From Loktanella sp. (GTDB lineage Bacteria > Pseudomonadota > Alphaproteobacteria > Rhodobacterales > Rhodobacteraceae): a stretch of 55,029 bases of DNA. Where the stretch lies: the NCBI GenBank assembly GCA_024635625.1, contig JAGXIQ010000004.1, forward strand, positions 1 through 55,029, given 5' to 3'. A program made the translations under genes and the position numbers. Below the pieces are notes generated by a model. The model saw only the letters and a program-made list of their open reading frames with translations, searched no databases and was not told the origin of the DNA. Numbering within the stretch: position 1 is the stretch's first letter; every line of letters begins with the position of its first letter. Positions 17,183-25,460 of the stretch are shown piece by piece.

Positions 17183-18502
17183 CTATCCCCAAGGGCCGCG
17201 GCGGGCAGGCGGCGGAACGGCGGCACCAGTTGCGACGGTTTCCGGTCCGAACAGCGTGGCCCGCATTCCTGCCTTGTCCCCAAGATAATCGCGCGCCAAA
17301 AAATCAGCGACGAAATCACGTTTAGCGTCTGGCCATGTTGCATAGGCTGCGTAAAACGCCTGTTTGTGACAGATGAACATCTGCCGCGCATCCAGCGGCG
17401 ACAGCTCTGAAATGAGCATATTGACCAGATCCGCCTGCACCCCGGGACGCGCCCGCAGCGTATAGAAATAGCCCGGATCGTCACTAGTGATGCGCGGCCA
17501 TGGCGCGCCTTCTTCTGCCCAGCGCACGAGGGCATGCAGAGTATGCCACGCCGGAGGCAAGGCATCCGTATAGCGGCGGGCCAAATGCCGCAGATCGCGG
17601 GCGCTGAGGTTCGACAAATCCTCGCCAGCTTCAGAGGCGACGTTGGCCAAGATGAAATCCATCTTCTGCCGCAGGATATCGCCAACCCGCTTGCTTTTGG
17701 CTTGGGCCACAGGCTCTACCAAGTCGTTCAGCTTCAGGAGACTCGCAACCGCGCTGCGATCATCGCCACCGATCACCGTAGCAATCGGCAGCTGGCCCAA
17801 CTGTGCCACATCGCTCATTGCTATCGCCGCCGGGTGGCCAACACTCCGAAACACATAGAGTCCGCCAAAATGCGACGTCCAGAAGTCAGGCGTATCGTAG
17901 ATCATGTGCGCCAGTTGCACCGGATTGCGGGTCACATCGCCGGTATCGCGAGCCAGATCAATCATCTGCGCGATCAGAACGTCGTCAAACCAGCCGTCGG
18001 GGCGAGTTGTGAAATCGTCGATCATGCCACCAAGTCGGGCGGCGGCGGCGATGGTTCCGGCAGTCGTATCCGCCTCTATCCGGATGCGCCTGATGTCAAA
18101 CAGACGCGCCGGCGTATCCGCACTATGTACGGAGTTCACCAATTCCCCCGCCACTGCATCCTGTGCAGTCAGTGTGAACAGGGCGCTGCGATTGTCCTCG
18201 ATAAAGCGCTTCAGAATCGTGCGGCTGACAGAGAAAGTTGCGTTCAGCAGCGGCGCACTGGACTGATCGGTGCTCAGCAGGATGAATTGGCGATTAACAC
18301 CGCGTGGATTCAGATAAAGGTCGTCCCCCAGTTCTGCCCCAATTTCGGGACTGAATCCCGAGATATCGATATGAAACTCGTGCAGCCCTGTTTGCTTGCC
18401 GGTTAGTGCCAGCAGCGCGCGGTTGTAGCGGGCCACAAGAGCCGGACTATCGACACGGATTAGATTGCCGAACATGAGCCCCTTTGAAATCAGACGGTGC
18501 AT
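17183..18502 (-). CDS. Unrecognised 439-residue protein of the AAA cluster
   Basis: A soluble protein with no signal peptide or membrane helix and no motif I recognise. Visible features are an N-terminal alpha/beta region (LHEFHIDISGFSPEIGAEL), a central region with FWTSHFGGLYVFR and a helical C-terminus ending in a Pro/Gly/Arg-rich tail (VPPPARRGPWG). AGGAAG six bases before the ATG supports this start. It lies 10 bases after the 110-residue membrane protein. Roseobacter relatives may be filed under a DUF, but I cannot name it with certainty. It is likely a partner of the AAA+ ATPase by operon logic. Confidence 0.65.
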   Translation of the reverse strand: MHRLISKGLMFGNLIRVDSPALVARYNRALLALTGKQTGLHEFHIDISGFSPEIGAELGDDLYLNPRGVNRQFILLSTDQSSAPLLNATFSVSRTILKRFIEDNRSALFTLTAQDAVAGELVNSVHSADTPARLFDIRRIRIEADTTAGTIAAAARLGGMIDDFTTRPDGWFDDVLIAQMIDLARDTGDVTRNPVQLAHMIYDTPDFWTSHFGGLYVFRSVGHPAAIAMSDVAQLGQLPIATVIGGDDRSAVASLLKLNDLVEPVAQAKSKRVGDILRQKMDFILANVASEAGEDLSNLSARDLRHLARRYTDALPPAWHTLHALVRWAEEGAPWPRITSDDPGYFYTLRARPGVQADLVNMLISELSPLDARQMFICHKQAFYAAYATWPDAKRDFVADFLARDYLGDKAGMRATLFGPETVATGAAVPPPARRGPWG

Positions 18503-18512
18503 ATACGGCTTC

Positions 18513-18845
18513 CTACCATGGCGTGCGGACCCACAGACGTGGCAAACCCAGTAACGAGATCCCCGCCATGGGCGCCCAAATGATCGCCGCGCTTAGCCCC
18601 AGTCGCCCAAAATAAACGATATTGCCAATCAAACCTTGATCCAAAAGTCGTCCAATCGTCACCCCGGCATTCCAATAGGCCCAGATAAAAAACAACGACG
18701 TGATCGTTGTCACCGTGATCGCCGACAACAGAGCATTTAATAATAAGGCCTTAAACCCTTCGGGCAGCACCATCGACCACAGCTTTGGTACCAGCCATCC
18801 CAGCAAACCAAGGGTCAGGGCGGGTAGAAGCAACCCGTCGTTCAT
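18513..18845 (-). CDS. Small polytopic membrane protein
   Basis: A 110-residue protein with about three membrane helices (LLLPALTLGLLGWLVPKLW, ALLLNALLSAITVTTITSLF, IVYFGRLGLSAAIIWAPMAG). Its ATG overlaps the stop of the AAA+ gene by four bases (ATGA), so the two are translationally coupled. No family was recognised. The coupling suggests that it anchors the ATPase or its substrate complex at the inner membrane. Confidence 0.7.
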   Translation of the reverse strand: MNDGLLLPALTLGLLGWLVPKLWSMVLPEGFKALLLNALLSAITVTTITSLFFIWAYWNAGVTIGRLLDQGLIGNIVYFGRLGLSAAIIWAPMAGISLLGLPRLWVRTPW

Positions 18846-20779
18846 GCGCCGCGTCCCGCAGCATAACGCCTGCGGGCCTCCTCCATCCGTTGCATCTCGC
18901 GGACAGCGTTGTCGATGGCGACTTCGTCGGATTTGTCAGCATACCGGAATTCACTGTCAGCGTAGCGGTTGATTTCCTGCAGAACCATGTCCGTCGTGAT
19001 CGGCTTGCGCAATTCACGGATCATGCCGGACTTGGTGTCGTAGTCCCGGCGCAAGAACAAATCCGGATTGTCCATCCACTCGTCTGGAAGTTCAAAGTCC
19101 ATCGCGCGTACTTTGACCGCATCGGTAATGTTCTTGATCGCGCGACCGGTAAAGCGATCATCGGCCTGTTGAATGGCTTTCAGATAGGTGCCCAGCTTAG
19201 CCAGCGTGTCCAGATCGCCATACTGCGCCTGTACCCGTTCGAACACGCGCATCAGGCCTTCTTCGTGGGGGCGGGCGTGGCTGGCGTAGCTGGCGGCGAC
19301 CGCTTTCTTTATCGCCTGTGCCGCAAAGGCGTCATGTTCGCCTAGCGGGATATCATGGTTTTTGCCCATCAACAGTGACAGGATGTCGATGTAATCTTCA
19401 CGGCTTTGCGGCCCGTCCACGAGGAACCGCGCGCCCGCCCTCTGTCGTAAAGCATCGTCGACATTCTCTGGGTAGTTGCTGAACATCCCAAAGGTGCAAT
19501 TGCCGCGCACGACCGTATTGGCCCCGGCAAAACTTTCCATCAGCACGGCCGTGATCTCCAACTGGCCCGCGCTGGACTGCCGGTCACCCCGTTTTCCGGC
19601 CAATTGGTCGATATCGTCAATGGTGCCAAAACCAATAACAGCAGGGTCTACAATATTCGTGATAAAGGCCTTGGCATTCTGCCCGGACTTGCCTTGATAG
19701 CTGTCGATATTGTCAGTGCTCAGGTTCTGATACCGAAATGGATAACCGGCATTGTCGCAATAGCCTGCAATAAGTCCCGCCATCATCTGGATCAGGGTCG
19801 TCTTACCTGTTCCCGGCTTTCCGTCGCCCATAAAGGTAAAGATAAAGCCACCCAGATCTGCGAAAGGGTTCAGTCGCCGATCGAAATCGTAGGCCATCAG
19901 CATCTTCGAAAGCCGCAGTGCTTGCGCTTTCGCGATGTGATTGCCAACGACCTCTTCGGGCGTCTTAAAACTCATCGTCAGCACAGTGCTTTTTCGCGCG
20001 TGAGGCGCCGCAAAACCCCGCACCGTGAAATCGTCAGCCGCGATATTCCAGGTCGCCTGATTAAACGCCTCCAGCCCGGGCGCTGACGCACCGCGCGCTG
20101 CCACCTTCTCGGCAAGCGCATCGCAAAACGCGATGACTGTTGCGACAAGGGTGCCATCGTTTGCCGCATGAGCGGCTATATCCTGATCCAGCTCCCACAA
20201 AGCACCGTTTAGTGCCAGCGGGGCGTTATCCGTCAAAACCTCTTCGACCACAGAAAGGTCCACCGTCTCTGTCCCCGCTTGATCGGCCAGAAGAAAACCA
20301 GTGGCAGAGGCAAATACGAACAGCGTCACCAAAGCCTCGGCTTCGATCAACGGCACAAAGCCCGCGCGTCGATCGTCAGACAGTGTTCCATCAAGGCTGG
20401 CGCGTTTCAGGGCAACCAGACCGGTCCGATCCGCGATCTGATCAGCAACTGCCATCGCGATGGCGATTCCGCGCCGCAGCGACTGCGTGACATGAGCCTG
20501 CACGGGCGTAACCAGATCGCCGTCGGCCACGGTTGCTATCCGGCTGCGCAAATCGACGCCGTCCGAAACGGCAGTACGCCGCGTCACCAGCCCCGGCGTC
20601 GTGCTGCGAAACGCACGGCGCGTTCCGATCCCGGCAGAGCGTTCCTCGCGCGTGTCGCTAGCCGTTGCTTTCGCCAAACGCGGCGCATGATCAACACGAT
20701 TGAGCAATGCCAAGGCACGGTCGTAATGCGCCCGGATATCCGCCTCGCGCAGTTCCATCTGATCGCCGATCTCGCTCAT
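18842..20779 (-). CDS. AAA+ ATPase of an uncharacterised membrane-linked cluster
   Basis: A 645-residue protein: an N-terminal helical region of about 300 residues (MELREADIRAHYDRALALLN; a basic linker; an alanine-rich helical section) and a C-terminal AAA+ module. Walker A is DGKPGTGKTTLIQMM (about 322-336); the Walker B-like strand is VIGFGTIDDIDQL, with DDID instead of the usual DE pair; sensor 1 is in GMFSNYPEN; an arginine-rich DDALRQRAGARF follows as possible Arg finger. It ends in a helical lid. Start has AAGGATG upstream. Neighbours are a coiled-coil protein and three membrane proteins, which suggests remodelling of a membrane-associated assembly. This is not a protease-linked or MoxR-type family. 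Confidence 0.85.
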   Translation of the reverse strand: MSEIGDQMELREADIRAHYDRALALLNRVDHAPRLAKATASDTREERSAGIGTRRAFRSTTPGLVTRRTAVSDGVDLRSRIATVADGDLVTPVQAHVTQSLRRGIAIAMAVADQIADRTGLVALKRASLDGTLSDDRRAGFVPLIEAEALVTLFVFASATGFLLADQAGTETVDLSVVEEVLTDNAPLALNGALWELDQDIAAHAANDGTLVATVIAFCDALAEKVAARGASAPGLEAFNQATWNIAADDFTVRGFAAPHARKSTVLTMSFKTPEEVVGNHIAKAQALRLSKMLMAYDFDRRLNPFADLGGFIFTFMGDGKPGTGKTTLIQMMAGLIAGYCDNAGYPFRYQNLSTDNIDSYQGKSGQNAKAFITNIVDPAVIGFGTIDDIDQLAGKRGDRQSSAGQLEITAVLMESFAGANTVVRGNCTFGMFSNYPENVDDALRQRAGARFLVDGPQSREDYIDILSLLMGKNHDIPLGEHDAFAAQAIKKAVAASYASHARPHEEGLMRVFERVQAQYGDLDTLAKLGTYLKAIQQADDRFTGRAIKNITDAVKVRAMDFELPDEWMDNPDLFLRRDYDTKSGMIRELRKPITTDMVLQEINRYADSEFRYADKSDEVAIDNAVREMQRMEEARRRYAAGRGA

Positions 20780-20790
20780 CGTGGGAACAT

Positions 20791-20845
20791 CCTTCGTTCT
20801 CGCTTTTTTCGAAATACACCCGCCAGAGGCTCCGGCGCCGCCACA
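20791..20845 (-). repeat. Recurrent hairpin-TATTT element, copy 2
   Basis: On the minus strand a GC-rich hairpin region containing CGCCggagcctctGGCG is followed by GTGTATTTCGAAAAAAGCGA and then GAACGAAGG, which provides the ribosome site of the AAA+ gene. Layout and core match copies 1, 3 and 4. Confidence 0.5.
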
Positions 20846-20848
20846 CCC

Positions 20849-21970
20849 CTACCGGTAGCTTCTGACACGCCCATCATTACCCACGACGAACTTGCGTACA
20901 TTGCCAAAACCCTCGGGGCGCCGTTCGGCCAAGGCTTGATAGGGCCGCGCAGGCATGATCAGCGATCGCTCCATCCGACTTAGCCCCCGATCCTGTGCCA
21001 TCTGATCGAAAGGATCGCGGGCAAAGATCTGGCGTTCCACCGTGCCGAACCAGCCGGATTTCACCTTCTCGACTCGCTCTGCCTGCAACTCTTCCTCTGT
21101 CCACACTAGCGCCCAATCCTCGCCAATGGGGCTTTGTGCGACCTCTAGGATCTCGCGCAGCGGGCCAGTTTGCATAGTAAAGGCATGGGAATACATTGGA
21201 CCGATGTGAAACCGCCGCAGACGCACCGGATGAAGGTCATCGAAATCTTCGTCAAAGCCGCTGGCAATTGTCATCAGCTTCAACCCGGCCAATGATTGCG
21301 CCATCAAATGCGACTGTGCCAGCGGCCATCGCCGATCATCCTTTGGCAGACCAATGCGGCCTGCATCCTCGACATCCATCAGATAAAGCGTCGGCAGGTT
21401 TTCCTGACTGTCGTACACGGCCCAATGCACCAAAAAGTGCCGTCTATCGCCACTTGTGCTTAGGAACACTGCCTGCGGATCGTTTCGCGGCCAAAACTGG
21501 CCACCCTTGACCAACTCTTCATAATAAAGCCGCTGCGACAAGGCGTATTGCAGCTTCGTTGGAATCGTCAGATCACCCACAATCTGCCCTACCATCTGCC
21601 GCTTCAAATCGTCGACGGATGGCATGCCAACCAGATGTTGCCGCGCCTGCAGTGCGTCGTTCGCCATTTCCAGTAGTTCTTGATAGACGGGAAACCCGCT
21701 GTCGACGCGGTCCATCGTCAACTGCCCAGCATGCGCCGCGCGGCCCGCGAAATGGTATTTATGGGCCAACGCAGAGAATGTGTGGTTCAGGCCTGCCAGA
21801 TACCCCGTCAGCGCCCCGATATCCGCCTTCGACAACCGCCCTTCCGCCTGCATCGTCGCAGCAACCTGCGTCAGGTGCCGCGTGATACGAGCGAACTTGC
21901 CAAAATAGCGTCGGGTGACGCGGGTATCCGCAAGCCGAAAGTGATCAAGCGCAAGGTCAGAGTCTGCCAC
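20849..21970 (-). CDS. Unrecognised 373-residue protein of the AAA cluster
   Basis: A soluble protein without signal or membrane segment. The N-terminal third is helical and rich in Ala/Gln/Leu (YFGKFARITRHLTQVAATMQ); the middle has FLVHWAVYDSQENLPTLYLMD in two parts, and the C-terminus carries FGTVERQIFARDPFDQMAQD. No catalytic motif is apparent. It begins 11 bases after the coiled-coil protein gene and is followed by the AAA+ gene after 69 bases containing the recurrent element. Family not recognised; probably an operon-specific partner. Confidence 0.65.
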   Translation of the reverse strand: MADSDLALDHFRLADTRVTRRYFGKFARITRHLTQVAATMQAEGRLSKADIGALTGYLAGLNHTFSALAHKYHFAGRAAHAGQLTMDRVDSGFPVYQELLEMANDALQARQHLVGMPSVDDLKRQMVGQIVGDLTIPTKLQYALSQRLYYEELVKGGQFWPRNDPQAVFLSTSGDRRHFLVHWAVYDSQENLPTLYLMDVEDAGRIGLPKDDRRWPLAQSHLMAQSLAGLKLMTIASGFDEDFDDLHPVRLRRFHIGPMYSHAFTMQTGPLREILEVAQSPIGEDWALVWTEEELQAERVEKVKSGWFGTVERQIFARDPFDQMAQDRGLSRMERSLIMPARPYQALAERRPEGFGNVRKFVVGNDGRVRSYR

Positions 21971-21981
21971 CGACCCGCGCC

Positions 21982-23061
21982 TTATTCGGCATTATACTGA
22001 TTGCTGTCGTGCTTCTCGACGATCTTGGCAAAGCGACGCATGAAGCGTTCGTCAGCTTTTGCCTTCTGCTCCAGCACTTCGCGGGCAAAGACCATATGAT
22101 CACCGTGTGCTTCCAGCATATCAGCCATCCGGCTGTTGGTTGCAGCACCGATGGCAGCCATTGCGGTCTGCGCTTCTTGGTCCGTCTTAACCCCGATCTC
22201 GTTGATGCGGTGGGCGACGTCCTGCTGCTGCGCGGTCTTCAGCGACTTGGACAAGGCATCATACAGCACGACACGCTGCTTGGTATCGGTCTGTAACTTG
22301 TTGATCAGAACCATCTGCGTCGCTGCCTGGTTTTGCAGACTGTCGATCCAAGTTTTCCCTTTTTCGATATAGCGTTCAAGCGTTTGACTTTGCGCTAATT
22401 GAACCTGTTCGGCCTGCACAAGCTCGTTATATCGGGTGTTCAGGGCAGCCAACTCGCTTTCGAGCTTCGTGCGTGCCTGCGCGTCTTGTTCGACGCTGAT
22501 CTTATTTTCCAGCGTGATGATCGCAGGATCCATACCCTGCACGTCGGCGCGAACGCGCTCCAGCTCTGACACAGCGACTTCGCGGTCTGACAGGGTGGCG
22601 GTCAAGTTGCCTTCAACGCGGGCTTTTTGATCGTTCAGCATTTCCAGCTGACTTTGTAGCAACCGCGTGATGACATCAGATTTTGAAATCAGATCCTGCA
22701 ATTTATCGTCGACACTGGCCTGCCGCATCCGCTCTTCGCGCATGGAATCAGATTTGCCCTTTGAAAAGAATCCGATCAACTTTTCAGAAGTCGTCTTTGA
22801 CCGCATCTCTTCGAAGTCTTTAGAAAACCCGGCGGTCACATCGTCCAGACCCATGATCAGTTCCGCGATGTTCGCGTTCATCAGGTCGGTGTGGGCATGG
22901 ACGTCGTCCAGCGTAGCGTTTTCGATATCGATAGAGACATCCGTACCCGCGGCCATTTTTTGCCGTGCCGTTTCGATCCGGCCGGTCAGCGTTGCGATCT
23001 TGTCCTGCGCCGCAGCAACCTGTGCTTTGCTATCTTCGATCTGCTGGTCAAACGTGCTCAT
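21982..23061 (-). CDS. Coiled-coil protein, distantly TelA/PspA-like
   Basis: A 359-residue, almost wholly helical protein. Heptad-rich coiled coils cover about residues 1-50 and 130-300 (KISVEQDAQARTKLESELAA, QVQLAQSQTLERYIEKGKTW), with a short linker around FFSKGKSDSMREERM. The pattern of long coiled coil with TQMVLINKLQTD resembles toxic-anion-resistance TelA proteins or PspA-type membrane-binding coiled coils, but the match is weak and unproven. The ATG at 23061 with AGGGGCG upstream is preferred over an earlier start at 23088. First gene of the seven-gene cluster. A scaffold acted on by the AAA+ ATPase is the simplest guess. Confidence 0.65.
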   Translation of the reverse strand: MSTFDQQIEDSKAQVAAAQDKIATLTGRIETARQKMAAGTDVSIDIENATLDDVHAHTDLMNANIAELIMGLDDVTAGFSKDFEEMRSKTTSEKLIGFFSKGKSDSMREERMRQASVDDKLQDLISKSDVITRLLQSQLEMLNDQKARVEGNLTATLSDREVAVSELERVRADVQGMDPAIITLENKISVEQDAQARTKLESELAALNTRYNELVQAEQVQLAQSQTLERYIEKGKTWIDSLQNQAATQMVLINKLQTDTKQRVVLYDALSKSLKTAQQQDVAHRINEIGVKTDQEAQTAMAAIGAATNSRMADMLEAHGDHMVFAREVLEQKAKADERFMRRFAKIVEKHDSNQYNAE

Positions 23062-23117
23062 CGCGCCCCTCACATGCCATTGATGCAACCGAGATAAGCG
23101 GTCACATCATGTTTACC

Positions 23118-23136
23118 AAGACGTTCAACACGTCTT
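23118..23136. promoter_or_regulatory. Perfect 7-base inverted repeat before the AAA cluster
   Basis: AAGACGTtcaacACGTCTT lies in the 102-base gap between the L,D-transpeptidase stop and the coiled-coil protein start. It could be an operator for the cluster or a weak terminator for the transpeptidase; no T-run follows on the minus strand, so an operator or a partial terminator is more likely. Confidence 0.35.
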
Positions 23137-23163
23137 TGGGGCATTTTAGGGGCGCAATGTGGC

Positions 23164-23964
23164 CTAGTTGCTAGCGAGTTGCGACAGATCAGGCTTCTTG
23201 TCGTTGGCAAGTGCTTCCTGACCCAAAAGCTCATCTGCGCTGATGATCTTTGGCGGCAATTCGCGGCCACGGTTAAAGTATTCAGGGTCCACGCGCAGGG
23301 CTTCGGCTTCTGACCGGATATTGATCGTCATCGGCAATGAGACGTTATTGTAGAGATGGATGATGTCCTGATTGAACATACGGATGCACCCGGCAGAACC
23401 CGAATTGCCGATCGATCCCAAATCGTTGGTACCATGGACCCGGTAATACGTGTCGCGCCCATTCCGATAGATATACAGCGCACGCGCGCCAAGAGGACTG
23501 CGCAGACCGCCGGGGATACCATTTCGGAAAGAACCATAGACCTCTGGCTCTGTCGCCAGCATGTTCGCGGTCGGCGTCCAACCCGGCCACGCCTTTTTAT
23601 CCTGAATCGTAGCCAGACCTGACAACGTGCGGCCCTGTCGACCGACACCGACGGGATAGCGCGTTGCAGTGCCATCATACTTCACATGGTACAGGAACTT
23701 GCCATAGGGATCGACGTCGATCGACCCTTGCGGCGCCTCGCCGGTATAGATCCCTTCCATCCGGCGATTGACGCCTTGCGTGTATTCCAGTGGGATTGCC
23801 GGCATATCGTAACCAGCGTCCCGCAGCGGGCCATATTCTGGCAACCAGTTTACCTGCGGCGCGACAGGCGCTGAATCGGGAACGCGCGGTGCGCAGGCGG
23901 CAGCAGACGACGCCAACAACATGACCCCGAAGGACCTGCGGGAAAGTACGGAAGACAAAGTCAT
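23164..23964 (-). CDS. L,D-transpeptidase (YkuD family), predicted lipoprotein
   Basis: A 266-residue exported protein from the ATG at 23964. The N-terminus has a twin-arginine-like SRRSFGVMLL followed by the lipobox-like SSAAAC, so it is probably lipid-anchored after export. The YkuD active site is seen as YRVHGTND and NSGSAGCIRM, with the nucleophilic cysteine in GCIRM. The family links tetrapeptide stems of peptidoglycan or attaches proteins to it. It lies upstream of the AAA cluster on the same strand, 102 bases away, and could be co-transcribed. A longer frame start at 24021 would destroy the signal peptide. Confidence 0.88.
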   Translation of the reverse strand: MTLSSVLSRRSFGVMLLASSAAACAPRVPDSAPVAPQVNWLPEYGPLRDAGYDMPAIPLEYTQGVNRRMEGIYTGEAPQGSIDVDPYGKFLYHVKYDGTATRYPVGVGRQGRTLSGLATIQDKKAWPGWTPTANMLATEPEVYGSFRNGIPGGLRSPLGARALYIYRNGRDTYYRVHGTNDLGSIGNSGSAGCIRMFNQDIIHLYNNVSLPMTINIRSEAEALRVDPEYFNRGRELPPKIISADELLGQEALANDKKPDLSQLASN

Positions 23965-24053
23965 GGGGCAGCACCACAAATAGATTTCCGCCGTAACTAG
24001 CAGCCCAAGCAAAAATGGCAATGCAGAGCTACCCCATGACGCAATTTAGTGTG

Positions 24054-25253
24054 TCACACGACATTGCCATCCGGGCCAAAGGGATATCCTGTGACATCCT
24101 CGTTACCATCGGGTGTCATGAACAGAATGTCATGTTCCCGGTATCCGCCAGCACCGGGCTGGCCTTCTGGTATCGTCAGCATCGGCTCCATACTAATGAC
24201 CATTCCCGGCTCTAACACCGTGTCTATATCCTCACGCAGCTCCAAACCCGCCTCCCGACCGTAATAATGCGACAGAACCCCAAAGGAATGGCCGTAGCCG
24301 AAGGTGCGGTATTGCAGAAGGTCGCGGTCAGACAGGAAGGCATTAATTTGCGCTGTCACATCAGCGCACGACACACCCGGTTTTAACAAAGACATACCAA
24401 ACCTGTGCGCGGCCACGTTCGCCTCCCAGATGGCAAGGGACGCGGCATCGACTTCTCCAACGAACAGGGTACGCTCCAGCGCCGTATAATAGCCGCTGAT
24501 CATCGGAAACGTATTCAGCGAAAGAATGTCGCCACGTTGAAGGATTCGAGAGGTGACCGGATTGTGCGCCCCGTCGGTGTTGATGCCCGACTGAAACCAA
24601 GCCCAAGTGTCGCGATATTCTGCATCCGGAAAGCGCTTCGCAATCTCAAGCTCCATCGCGTCGCGTCCTGCCATCGCGACGTCGATCTCTCGCACACCCT
24701 CTTTAATGGAATCGCGGATGGCGTATCCCCCAACGTCAGCAACAGCTGCCGCCTGTCGGATCAGATCAAGCTCTGCCTGTGACTTGTGCATCCGCTGGGT
24801 CATCGTCAAAGGCGCGACATCTATGACGGCTTTCGGCGCGAGGAAGGTATCAAGCTTACCTCGCTGCACCAATGTCATGTGATCGCACTCTATACCGATA
24901 ACGCGCCCCACGCCCGTTACTGACAGGATCGCCCGCCAATAATTGTCGCGCTGCCAGTCAGTATAGGTGATGTTGTCGCCATGGCTCCGCCGCCACGGTT
25001 GGCCAGCATCAATGCCAGCGCTGATGGTCACGGATTCGGATTGGGTGACGACAAGGCCGTAAGGCCGCCCAAAGCTGCAATACAAAAAACCGCTATAATA
25101 AGCGATATTGTGCATCGAGGTCAGCACACAGGCTTCGACTCCAGCTGCGTCCATAATGTGGCGCAGACCCGCCAGCCGTGCGTCGTATTCGGTGGGGGCG
25201 AAGGGCAGAACCCTGTCCCCTTGGTGAAAGCTATAAAATTCTGGGCGATTCAT
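24054..25253 (-). CDS. Creatinase (creatine amidinohydrolase)
   Basis: A 399-residue pita-bread-fold enzyme of the M24/creatinase group. It resembles known Pseudomonas creatinase throughout: SMHNIAYYSGFLYCSFGRPY, GQPWRRS, TDWQRDNYW, WFQSGINTDGAHNPVTSR, SLNTFPMISGYYTALERTLF, QYRTFGYGHSFGVLSHYYGR, EPMLTIPEG. Creatinase hydrolyses creatine to sarcosine and urea and needs no metal. ATG at 25253 follows AAAGGG and matches the family N-terminus (FYSFHQGDRV); a GTG at 25274 is an alternative. No creatininase or sarcosine oxidase gene is adjacent. It is divergent from an SDR operon across a repeat-rich gap. Confidence 0.9.
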   Translation of the reverse strand: MNRPEFYSFHQGDRVLPFAPTEYDARLAGLRHIMDAAGVEACVLTSMHNIAYYSGFLYCSFGRPYGLVVTQSESVTISAGIDAGQPWRRSHGDNITYTDWQRDNYWRAILSVTGVGRVIGIECDHMTLVQRGKLDTFLAPKAVIDVAPLTMTQRMHKSQAELDLIRQAAAVADVGGYAIRDSIKEGVREIDVAMAGRDAMELEIAKRFPDAEYRDTWAWFQSGINTDGAHNPVTSRILQRGDILSLNTFPMISGYYTALERTLFVGEVDAASLAIWEANVAAHRFGMSLLKPGVSCADVTAQINAFLSDRDLLQYRTFGYGHSFGVLSHYYGREAGLELREDIDTVLEPGMVISMEPMLTIPEGQPGAGGYREHDILFMTPDGNEDVTGYPFGPDGNVV

Positions 25254-25274
25254 TTTGTCAGACCCTTTAGACAC

Positions 25275-25292
25275 GGGGTCATTGTGGACCCC
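25275..25292. promoter_or_regulatory. Perfect inverted repeat near the creatinase start
   Basis: GGGGTCattgtgGACCCC is a 6-6-6 palindrome ending 21 bases upstream of the creatinase ATG. Its position suits a repressor site overlapping the promoter or leader. No regulator gene is adjacent. Confidence 0.45.
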
Positions 25293-25329
25293 GAAAGGTC
25301 CCGGCGTTCAGGACGGTCGCGTGGTTTCC

Positions 25330-25348
25330 GTGGCGACGCCATCGCCAC
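25330..25348. promoter_or_regulatory. Second perfect inverted repeat in the creatinase-SDR gap
   Basis: GTGGCGAcgccaTCGCCAC is a 7-base perfect palindrome with a 5-base spacer in the centre of the divergent gap, 5 bases before the heptamer repeats. It may be an operator or form a hairpin in the SDR leader. Confidence 0.45.
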
Positions 25349-25353
25349 ACGCA

Positions 25354-25415
25354 GATCACAGATTACAGATTACAGATTACAGATTACAGATTACAGATTA
25401 CAGATTACAGATTAC
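25354..25415. repeat. GATTACA heptamer tandem repeat
   Basis: One GATCACA unit (25354-25360), seven perfect GATTACA units (25361-25409) and a partial GATTAC (25410-25415) stand head to tail. The array lies in the divergent gap, 45 bases before the SDR start. Because units are 7 bases, loss or gain of copies shifts both spacing and reading frame. Reading frames run through the array, giving the periodic peptide QITDYRL, but this does not look like real protein. Confidence 0.97.
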
Positions 25416-25460
25416 GCCAATGCGCTTGCAAGGCAAGGCCCGTCGCGCCACGGTGGCATT

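Noticed and set aside
17534-18406. Plus-strand open frame of 290 codons antisense to the 439-residue protein
   Set aside because: Arg/His/Gln-rich composition typical of a high-GC shadow frame, with the minus-strand gene fitting the operon spacing and ribosome site.
21982-23061. Assignment of the coiled-coil protein as a tellurite-resistance TelA protein
   Set aside because: Only general coiled-coil character and a short stretch are similar; no TerD, XpaC or other tellurite genes are present, so the name was kept as a distant comparison only.
25354-25415. Tandem repeat considered as a CRISPR array
   Set aside because: Units are 7 bases long with no spacers between them, and there are no cas genes; it is a simple tandem repeat.
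24981-25460. N-terminal extension of the SDR reading through the GATTACA array (periodic QITDYRL peptide)
   Set aside because: The family N-terminus starts at the ATG at 25461; the extension is repeat-derived, overlaps the divergent creatinase gene and has no ribosome site.
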